Below are positions 1 to 6,740 of a stretch of 8,899 nucleotides of DNA, piece after piece. Under the pieces are notes generated by a model. The model saw only the letters and a list, made by a program, of their open reading frames with translations. It was not told where the DNA came from and did not search any database. A program made the translations under genes and the position numbers. The DNA is from an uncultured Devosia sp. (lineage in GTDB: Bacteria > Pseudomonadota > Alphaproteobacteria > Rhizobiales > Devosiaceae), in the NCBI GenBank assembly GCA_946480655.1, contig CAMLKN010000085.1:1-8899 (forward strand). The letters run 5' to 3'. How positions within the stretch are numbered: position 1 is the stretch's first letter; each line of letters opens with the position of its first letter.

Positions 1-3
1 GTC

Positions 4-882
4 TTATTCGACGCGCACAACGTCGACGGACTGGCTGGTCTCGTGCGAACCATGCGTGCGCAACACGCCCACGATGGGCGAGATATCCGCATAGTCCCGG
101 CCATGGCCGATCGAGATGTGGTCCGGACCTGCAATCATGGCATTGGTCGGGTCGAACTCGACCCAGCCCACGTGCTGCCCGCACCATGCCCTGACCCAGG
201 CGTGCATGGCATCGGCGCCTTCGAGGCGGGGCTTGCCGGGGGGCGGATTGGTGCGCAGGAACCCCGAAACATACCCGGCCGGGATGCCCACGCCGCGCAG
301 CCCGGCAATCATGACATGGGCGAAGTCCTGACATACGCCTTTGCGCAGCCCAAAGGCCTCCGCCGGGCGGGTCTCCACGTCAGTCGCCTTGGGGTCGTAT
401 TCGAAGTCCGCATGTATGGCCATGCAGAGCCTGGTAGCGACCCCCAATGTGGTCTGCTCGCCTGACGTCACGTCCCGGACATAGTCCGAAATAGCAGGGA
501 CAAGCTGGACACGGGGCGAAGCCGCGAGGAAATGCTGGGGGCTGGCGGGGGCAATCGACCAGTAACGCGCAATCTCCAGCCCGAGTTGGGAGAGGGGTGG
601 TGACAGGTCGGCGGGAGGCGTCAGGTCCTCCACCTGTACCCGCGCCGCGAGCTTGATGATGAGATTGTCATGCGGTTCCGTCATCGTGATGGCGGTCACC
701 GAATTGCCGAAGAAATCGAGAAAGCCGCTTTGCCGGGATGGTGCGGGTTCCACTTTGATAGACGACGCGATAACGCGCTGCACTCCGGGCACCGTTGCCG
801 GGGCAACGCGAATGTGGTGTCGGCCGCCGTGTACGGGAGCGTCGTAGTCATAAGTTAGCGTCAGGCGGATGTCGTAGAGCAT
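4..882 (-). CDS. Stand-alone transglutaminase-like cysteine protease family protein
   Basis: A 292-residue protein of the bacterial transglutaminase-like family (papain-type fold; members cleave or form amide bonds). Residues 1 to about 85 look like the beta-rich N-terminal domain that precedes the catalytic core in this family, beginning MLYDIRLTLTYDYDAPV. The core carries a complete catalytic triad: Cys184 in GVCQDFAHVM, His227 in DAMHAWV and Asp244 in WVEFDPTNA. I see no signal peptide or membrane segment, so it should be cytosolic. The ATG start fits the family N-terminus and has a TGAGG ribosome site 8 bases upstream. It is the last gene of the operon visible here, 10 bases after the ATP-grasp/alpha-E gene, which implies co-transcription and a shared pathway. 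The stop is TAA, three bases from the window edge. Family assignment is firm; whether it hydrolyses or ligates peptides, and which substrate it uses, cannot be read from the sequence. Confidence 0.95.
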   Translation of the reverse strand: MLYDIRLTLTYDYDAPVHGGRHHIRVAPATVPGVQRVIASSIKVEPAPSRQSGFLDFFGNSVTAITMTEPHDNLIIKLAARVQVEDLTPPADLSPPLSQLGLEIARYWSIAPASPQHFLAASPRVQLVPAISDYVRDVTSGEQTTLGVATRLCMAIHADFEYDPKATDVETRPAEAFGLRKGVCQDFAHVMIAGLRGVGIPAGYVSGFLRTNPPPGKPRLEGADAMHAWVRAWCGQHVGWVEFDPTNAMIAGPDHISIGHGRDYADISPIVGVLRTHGSHETSQSVDVVRVE

Positions 883-890
883 TGGGGCCG

Positions 891-895
891 CCTCA
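891..895 (-). promoter_or_regulatory. Ribosome binding site of the stand-alone transglutaminase gene, overlapping the upstream stop
   Basis: On the minus strand the sequence reads TGAGG, then 8 bases, then ATG. The TGA is the stop codon of the ATP-grasp/alpha-E gene, so the Shine-Dalgarno overlaps that stop. This suggests translational coupling and supports the chosen start at 882. Confidence 0.6.
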
Positions 896-3304
896 GGTGA
901 AATAGGCCGCGGCGATCAGGCCGGACAACATGCCGATGTCGCCGGCAAGCCTCTCAAGCCGCTCAGGGTTCAGCGCCTCGGGCTCGGTGATCATGAGGTC
1001 GGTATGGATCTGCAGCGCGAGCTTGGCGGCTGGCGAGAGCTGTCCGTCCTCGATGCCCCCGGGCAGGGTCTCGATCTGGTTTCGCAATTCGGTCAACTGA
1101 AACAGGACCGAGCGTGGATTGAGTGGATCGAGCACGAGCAGGTCCACCACGCTATGCTTACCCGCGCTCACCGAATAGCGCCGGCGATGCGACATGGCGC
1201 TGTCGCCGATTTCGAGCAGCATTTCGAGCGAGCCGTCGGGAGCCTCGGGCCCTGTCAGCCAGCCGGCAGCGCGGGCCATCTGTATCGCGCGCTCCAGCCT
1301 CCGGCCCAATTCGAGAAATCGCCAGCCGGCGAAGCGATACATGTTTTCGTGCACGAGGCCGGAAAAGCCCGCCAGCTTGCGCAGCAGCACGGTCATGGCG
1401 CGCGTGGCGTCATCGCCGGTGCTGACACGAGAAGCAAAGCGGCGGGCCGTCTTCTGCAGGTCATTGAGCGCCAGCCAGCCATCGGGCGAGAAGCGGTCGC
1501 GGATCTGGCCCGCGCTGTGCACAGCGCTGTCGATGGAGGCGAGGAGGCCAAGCGGCATCGCCTCGCTGGCGTCGACATCGATGGTTTCGAGAAAGGCGGC
1601 GCAATGGGTGAGGATCGGCAGGTCCGGCCGCGACAGTTCGGCAAGGCGCGCATTGTAGGCGCGCAGGATACGGACCGTGGCCTCGCAGCGTTCTGCATAG
1701 CGCCCGAGCCAGATCAGATTGTCCGCGGCCCGGCTGGGCAGGCTGCCGGGCGAGTTTCGGACCAGCTTCTGGCCCTCGCGCGGCAACAAGGAGACCTGCT
1801 CGACGGGCTTCGACGAGAGCACCCAGACGTCGGCCGCCTGGCCGCCGCGCTGCATGGCCAGGGCTGTGGTATCTGTGGTGGAGCCGACCCGAGCGAAGCC
1901 GCCCGGCATGATGGTCCAGCCCTGCTCGGTGCGGGCGGCGTAGACCCGCAGGGTGATAGGGCGCGGCTCCAGTCGGCCATCGATATAGACCGGGGCGGTC
2001 GAGAGTCGCACTGGCTCTTGTCCGACATAGGCGCCACCCTGCTTGGCTATCCGCTCCTGAAGGTCGGCTTTCTGTTCGGCCGTCATCGACGCGCCGAGCG
2101 CAGTGCCGCGGAGGTCGTCAAAGGGCAGGATCGTCGAGAATGCCGGCCCGATCATCAGGCTGTCGAAATTGTCGAGCACGAATTCCTGCTCGGCACCCTG
2201 GCCGCACCACCAGGTGGCGATTTCGGGCAGTTCGAGGCCGGTGCCGAGCAGGTGCTTGCAGAGGCGCGGCATAAAGGCGGCGAGAGCGCGGGTTTCGAGA
2301 ATGCCCGTGCCCAGGGCGTTGATCATCGAGATCGAACCGGAGCGCAAGGCCTCGACCATGCCGGGCGTGCCGATATGGCTGTCATAGCGCAATTCCAGCG
2401 GGTCGGCGAAGCTGGCATCGAGGCGGCGCCAAAGCACGCTGACGGGCTTCAGTCCAGCCACGGTGCGGACCATGACCTGGCCGTCCTCGACGACGAGGTC
2501 TTCCCCTTCGAGCAGCATGAGGCCGAGATAGCGGGCGATGTAGGCGTGCTCGAAATAAGTCTCGTTGAGCTGCCCGGGTGTCAGGATGCCGACGCGGCCG
2601 CCGTCTCGACGCGCCTGCGCGAAGAGTGTGTCACGGAAGCCGCGGAAGAAGCCGGCAAGCCGGTTGATGTTAAGACCGGAATAGATGTCGGAGAGGGCGC
2701 GGGTCGTGGCCACGCGGTTTTCGAGCGCAAAACCGGCGCCTGACGGCGCCTGTGTCCGGTCGCCCAGGACCCACCAGGCGCCGTCCGGGCCGCGGCCGAG
2801 CTCGAAGGCACAGAAATGCAGGTAGTGGCCGCTGACGGGCGGGATACCCACCATGGGACGCAGAAACTCGTTGTTCTGGGCAATCAGTTCAGGCGGCAGC
2901 AGCCCTTCCTGCACCAAGGAATTGTTGCCGTAGATGTCGGCCACGATGCGCTCGAGCAGTTCGGCGCGCTGCGTAAGGCCGCTCGATATCTGCACCCAGT
3001 CGGCTTCGTCGATCAGCAGCGGAATATGGGCCAGCGGCCACGCGCGCTCCTTGCCTTCGGCGCCATCGTATTTGCGGTAGAACACACCGGCGTCGCGCAG
3101 GTACTGATCGGCGCGTTCGAAACGCGTGGCCAGTTCGGTCGGGCCAAGCGCGTCGAAAGCCGACATGAGTTTGTCCCAACCGGGACGAATGGCGCCGGAC
3201 GGGTCGATCATCTCGTCCGGCACGCCGGGTAGCAGGCGGTAATCAGCGATGATGCTGGGGCCGGCCGGGGGCTTGCCGCGGGTCTGCTGATTCCGCGAAG
3301 TCAT
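893..3304 (-). CDS. Circularly permuted ATP-grasp protein fused to alpha-E domain (predicted peptide ligase)
   Basis: An 803-residue two-domain protein. Residues about 20-500 are a circularly permuted ATP-grasp domain (DUF404/DUF407 type). Conserved blocks are VLGDRTQAPSGAGFALENR (179-197), LTPGQLNETYFEHAYIARY (241-259), LWRRLDASFADPLELR (291-306), GSISMINALGTGILETRAL (323-341) and the Arg/Gly-rich LRVYAAR...MPGGFARV (451-473). Residues about 522-800 are an alpha-E (DUF403) helical domain with the hallmark RAADNLIWLGRYAERCE (525-541). ATP-grasp enzymes join a carboxylate to an amine via an acyl-phosphate; here a peptide or amidoligase reaction is predicted from the family but unproven. In many bacteria the two domains are separate adjacent genes. 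I chose the ATG at 3302-3304, 4 bases after the upstream stop. An in-frame TTG at 3340 would add 12 residues and a 32-base overlap. Neither start has a strong Shine-Dalgarno, so translational coupling is likely. No signal peptide is visible. Confidence 0.93.
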   Translation of the reverse strand: MTSRNQQTRGKPPAGPSIIADYRLLPGVPDEMIDPSGAIRPGWDKLMSAFDALGPTELATRFERADQYLRDAGVFYRKYDGAEGKERAWPLAHIPLLIDEADWVQISSGLTQRAELLERIVADIYGNNSLVQEGLLPPELIAQNNEFLRPMVGIPPVSGHYLHFCAFELGRGPDGAWWVLGDRTQAPSGAGFALENRVATTRALSDIYSGLNINRLAGFFRGFRDTLFAQARRDGGRVGILTPGQLNETYFEHAYIARYLGLMLLEGEDLVVEDGQVMVRTVAGLKPVSVLWRRLDASFADPLELRYDSHIGTPGMVEALRSGSISMINALGTGILETRALAAFMPRLCKHLLGTGLELPEIATWWCGQGAEQEFVLDNFDSLMIGPAFSTILPFDDLRGTALGASMTAEQKADLQERIAKQGGAYVGQEPVRLSTAPVYIDGRLEPRPITLRVYAARTEQGWTIMPGGFARVGSTTDTTALAMQRGGQAADVWVLSSKPVEQVSLLPREGQKLVRNSPGSLPSRAADNLIWLGRYAERCEATVRILRAYNARLAELSRPDLPILTHCAAFLETIDVDASEAMPLGLLASIDSAVHSAGQIRDRFSPDGWLALNDLQKTARRFASRVSTGDDATRAMTVLLRKLAGFSGLVHENMYRFAGWRFLELGRRLERAIQMARAAGWLTGPEAPDGSLEMLLEIGDSAMSHRRRYSVSAGKHSVVDLLVLDPLNPRSVLFQLTELRNQIETLPGGIEDGQLSPAAKLALQIHTDLMITEPEALNPERLERLAGDIGMLSGLIAAAYFT

Positions 3305-3308
3305 GGCG

Positions 3309-6300
3309 CTACGTGAACCGTGGCGGGCGCCTGAGGTCAAGCGTCAGCGGATATTCATCCGCAGGCTTTTCCGGGCGGAGCGGATAGGAGCCGGGCGTGT
3401 AGTTGTGGGGCACGAAGCGGGCGAGGCGCCGGGCCTCGGCCTCGTTGCCATTGACGGGGAAGGTTTCGTAGTTGCGGCCGCCGGGATGGGCGACGTGATA
3501 GGTGCAACCGCCGATGGCACGGCCAGTCCAAGTGTCGAAGATGTCGAAGACAAGGGGGGCATGGACCGGCATGACCGGGTGCATGCCGCTGGCCGGTTGC
3601 CAGGCCTTGAAGCGGACGCCGCCGACGTATTTTCCGTTTATGCCAGAAGGCTTTAGCGGGACCGGGCGCTGGTTGCAGGTGACGGTGTAGCGGACCGGGT
3701 CGGGAGTCTCGAGGCGGACTTCGAGGCGTTCGACCGAACTGTCCACGTAGCGCACGGTGCCGCCGATGGCGCCCTGTTCGCCCATCACATGCCAAGGCTC
3801 AAGGGCTTGATGGAGCTCGAGTTTTACGCCCTCCACGGTGACTTCGCCACAGAACGGGAAGCGGAATTCGAGCTGTGCGGCGAACCATTCGGGCTCGAAA
3901 TCGAAGCCATGTTGACGCAGGTCTTCGAGCACGCCGAGGAAGTCCTGCCACACCTGGACCCCCAACATGAACCGATCATGAAGGGCCGTACCCCACCGGG
4001 TGAACGAGCCAGAGAGCGGATTGTCCCAGTAGCGGGCGATGAGGGCCCGGATCAGCAATTGCTGGGCGAGCGACATGCGCGCATTGGGCGGCATTTCGAA
4101 GCCGCGAAACTCGACGAGCCCCAGGCGCCCGGTTGGGCCGTCGGGCGAATAGAGCTTGTCGATGCAGATTTCGGCGCGGTGGGTATTGCCGGTGACATCG
4201 ACGAGGAGGTTGCGGAACAGCCGGTCGGTGAGCCAGGGCAGGGGCGGGACGCCTTCGCCCGGGGCCGGCACCTGGGCCAAGGCAATCTCGAGTTCATAGA
4301 GACTGTCGTGGCGCGCTTCATCAATGCGCGGCGCCTGGCTGGTCGGTCCGATGAACAGGCCTGAAAACAGGTAGCTCATCGAGGGATGGCGCTGCCAGTG
4401 CAGGACCAAGGACTTGAGAAGATCCGGCCGCCGCAGGAAAGGGCTGTCATTGGGCGTGGCGCCGCCGACAACGACATGATTGCCGCCACCTGTGCCGACA
4501 TGTTTGCCGTCGATCATGAACTTGTCGGCACCGAGGCGGCACAGCCGCGCCTCTTCATAGACCGCTTCGGTTGTCGCCACGCACTCGTCCCAACTGGCGC
4601 TGGGGTGGATGTTGACCTCGATCACGCCCGGATCGGGGGCGACGCGGATGACGTTGAGGCGCGGATCGTGCGGCGGGGCATAGCCCTCGACATGCACGGG
4701 CTTGCCGATCTGCCTGGCGGCAGCTTCGGTAGCTTCAATGAGTTCCAGATAGTCTTCCAGCGCCGAGACCGGGGGCAGGAAGACGCAAAGCCGCCCTTCC
4801 CGCACTTCCACGGTCAAGGCCGTGCGCACGTTGGAGTCGATCTCGTCGAGGATCTGCTCGTTGCGGTTCTGCGTCTCGGTTGCCGCGGTGAAGCTGGCGG
4901 CGGTCTGCGGGCGAATGTCTGCCGGTGCGGCACTGGCGGCGGCAAGGATGCTGCCCGGCTCGGGCAGCGGCGGGCGCTCTACGCCGGGATCCATCGGCAC
5001 GATATGGGGATAGCTGGTGGCCGTGAGATAGCGCAGGCTCGATAGAGGCAGGCGATAGCCGGCGGCGCTGTCGCCCGGAGCAAGGTAGAGCTTGCCGCGG
5101 CGCGTCTTCCACTGTTCGGTGATCCAGCGGCGGCCGGTTGCGGCGGCGTTCCAACGCTGGATGGGCAGGACATAGCCGGTCGGGCTGGTGAGGCCGCGAT
5201 TGAAGACGGTCGCGATGCGGGCACGTTCTTCGGGGTCGCTCAGCTTTGAGTTGGACGGATCCACATTGTCCGGGAGCCTGGCTTCCTTGAGAATCCATTC
5301 GGCCGGGTCTTCATAGGCGGGAAGAACAGTCTCGCCACCCAAGCCCAGATTGCGGGCAATAGCCAGGTTCAACGCCTCGGCGTCGGCGGAGGTGACGTCA
5401 TAGCTGACGCCTTCCTGGGCAATGAGATTTTCGTCCTGCCAGACGGGCTTGCCGTCGAGACGCCAGTAGAGCGAAAAGGTCCAGCGGGGAAGGCTTTCTC
5501 CCGGATACCACTTGCCCTGGCCGTGATGCAGCAGGCCATTGGGCGCGAAGCGATTGCGAAGACGGCGGATGAGCGTGTCGGCCAGTTTGCGCTTGGTGGG
5601 GCCCACGGCGCCGGCGTTCCATTCGTCGGACTCGAAGTCGTCGATCGAGACGAAAGTGGGCTCGCCGCCCATGGTGAGGCGGACATCCTGCTGGTTGAGC
5701 CGCATGTCGACAGCCCTGCCCAAGGCATTGAGGCGTTCCCAGCTCTCGTCGGAAAAGGGCTTTGTGATACGCGGATGCTCGGCGACGCGGGTGACCTTCA
5801 TATCGAAGGCGAAATCGACCTCGGCATAGGAGGCAAAGCCTGAAATGGGCGCGGCGTTGCGATAGTGGGGTGTCGCCGCCAGCGGCACATGGCTCTCGCC
5901 GGTGAGCAGGCCTGAAGTGGGGTCGAGACCGATCCAGCCGGCACCGGGCAGATAGACTTCGCACCAGGCATGCAAATCGGTGAAATCGTGATCGGTGCCC
6001 GCGGGGCCATCAAGCGACACCAGGTCTGGCTTGAGCTGAATCAGGTAGCCGGACACAAAGCGCGCGGCAAAGCCGAGATGCCTCAGGATATTGACCAGCA
6101 GCCAGCTCGAATCGCGGCAGGAGCCCCGCGCATTGCCCAGGGTTTCCTCTGGCGTCCAGACGCCGGGCTCCATGCGGACGATGTAGTTGATGGTCTGCTG
6201 CAGCCGGGTGTTCAGTTCGGTGACGAAGGTGACGGTATTCTTGGGGCTCTTGTCGATGCGATCGAGGAACTGCTGCAGCAGGGGGCCGGCCGGTTCGGGC

Positions 6301-6656
6301 TGGCGATAGATGGAAAGGTCCGCGCGCAGGTCTTCGGGGTAGTCGAAAGGCCAGGTCTCCGCACTCTCCTCGACGAAGAAGTCGAAGGGATTGTAGACCG
6401 TCATGTCGGCCACGAGGTCGACTTCGATCTTGAGCTCGGTCACCGGTTCGGGAAAGACGAAGCGGGTGAGGAAGTTGCCGTAGGGGTCCTGCTGCACATT
6501 GACGAAATGCAGGTCCGGTGTCACCCGCAGCGAATGGCTCAGCACCTTGGTGCGCGAATGGGGCGCGGGCTGTAGTCGGATGATCTGCGGCTGCAGGATG
6601 ACCGGCCGGTCATATTTGTAGTGGGTGAGGTGATAGATGGCGGCTTTGATCGACAT
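3309..6656 (-). CDS. Transglutaminase-like domain fused to DUF2126 putative amidoligase
   Basis: A 1115-residue fusion. Residues 1 to about 90 are the transglutaminase N-terminal beta domain (starts MSIKAAIYHLTHYKYDRPV, typical of the family). Residues about 130-260 are the catalytic core with an intact triad: Cys180 in GSCRDSSW, His229 in DLHAWCEVYLPG and Asp245 in GLDPTSG. Residues about 310-1110 are DUF2126, classed as a putative glutamine-synthetase-like COOH-NH2 ligase. Its conserved blocks include VRLTMGGEPTFVSIDD (325-340), PDPGVIEVNIHPSASWDECV (675-694), GTGGGNHVVVGG (721-732), HRAEICIDKLY (826-836) and LVEFRGFEMPP (847-857). An Ala/Pro/Thr/Glu-rich stretch (about 558-600) looks like a flexible linker inside the DUF2126 part. 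The protein therefore combines a likely amide-bond-forming and a likely amide-bond-cleaving or transferring activity. It is the first gene of the three-gene operon and appears cytosolic. The ATG start has only a weak Shine-Dalgarno but is fixed by the family N-terminus. The exact reaction is unknown. Confidence 0.95.
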   Translation of the reverse strand: MSIKAAIYHLTHYKYDRPVILQPQIIRLQPAPHSRTKVLSHSLRVTPDLHFVNVQQDPYGNFLTRFVFPEPVTELKIEVDLVADMTVYNPFDFFVEESAETWPFDYPEDLRADLSIYRQPEPAGPLLQQFLDRIDKSPKNTVTFVTELNTRLQQTINYIVRMEPGVWTPEETLGNARGSCRDSSWLLVNILRHLGFAARFVSGYLIQLKPDLVSLDGPAGTDHDFTDLHAWCEVYLPGAGWIGLDPTSGLLTGESHVPLAATPHYRNAAPISGFASYAEVDFAFDMKVTRVAEHPRITKPFSDESWERLNALGRAVDMRLNQQDVRLTMGGEPTFVSIDDFESDEWNAGAVGPTKRKLADTLIRRLRNRFAPNGLLHHGQGKWYPGESLPRWTFSLYWRLDGKPVWQDENLIAQEGVSYDVTSADAEALNLAIARNLGLGGETVLPAYEDPAEWILKEARLPDNVDPSNSKLSDPEERARIATVFNRGLTSPTGYVLPIQRWNAAATGRRWITEQWKTRRGKLYLAPGDSAAGYRLPLSSLRYLTATSYPHIVPMDPGVERPPLPEPGSILAAASAAPADIRPQTAASFTAATETQNRNEQILDEIDSNVRTALTVEVREGRLCVFLPPVSALEDYLELIEATEAAARQIGKPVHVEGYAPPHDPRLNVIRVAPDPGVIEVNIHPSASWDECVATTEAVYEEARLCRLGADKFMIDGKHVGTGGGNHVVVGGATPNDSPFLRRPDLLKSLVLHWQRHPSMSYLFSGLFIGPTSQAPRIDEARHDSLYELEIALAQVPAPGEGVPPLPWLTDRLFRNLLVDVTGNTHRAEICIDKLYSPDGPTGRLGLVEFRGFEMPPNARMSLAQQLLIRALIARYWDNPLSGSFTRWGTALHDRFMLGVQVWQDFLGVLEDLRQHGFDFEPEWFAAQLEFRFPFCGEVTVEGVKLELHQALEPWHVMGEQGAIGGTVRYVDSSVERLEVRLETPDPVRYTVTCNQRPVPLKPSGINGKYVGGVRFKAWQPASGMHPVMPVHAPLVFDIFDTWTGRAIGGCTYHVAHPGGRNYETFPVNGNEAEARRLARFVPHNYTPGSYPLRPEKPADEYPLTLDLRRPPRFT

Positions 6657-6690
6657 GCAGCGGCGTCGCTCGTTCTAAGGCCACAGAATT

Positions 6691-6729
6691 AGACTTCCCG
6701 ATAAAGAGCTTAGCGGGGATCGGGGGTCT
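6691..6729 (-). terminator. Imperfect inverted repeat after the kinase gene, possible weak terminator or attenuator
   Basis: Plus-strand arms agac-tt-cccgat (6691-6702) and atcggg-g-gtct (6719-6729) pair over ten bases, with a 2-versus-1 base bulge and a 16-base loop. The repeat begins 11 bases past the kinase stop codon in the direction of transcription and lies 34 bases before the start of the transglutaminase-DUF2126 gene. The stem is followed on the minus strand by AATTCTGTGG, which lacks a real T-tract, so a classical intrinsic terminator is doubtful. It could instead be a protein-binding operator. The 84-base spacer is the likely location of a promoter for the three-gene operon, but no convincing sigma-70 hexamer pair is visible. 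Confidence 0.3.
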
Positions 6730-6740
6730 TGGATAGGTGG

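Noticed and set aside
1004..2743. A 579-codon open frame on the plus strand, antisense to the ATP-grasp/alpha-E gene
   Set aside because: Its translation is low-complexity (rich in Gly, Ala, Arg, Glu, Asp) with no recognisable domain, and the minus-strand frame encodes clear conserved families. Long antisense open frames are expected in GC-rich coding DNA.
3789..5045. Plus-strand open frames of 191 and 219 codons within the DUF2126 region
   Set aside because: They lie wholly within a convincing 1115-residue gene on the other strand and have no domain signature.
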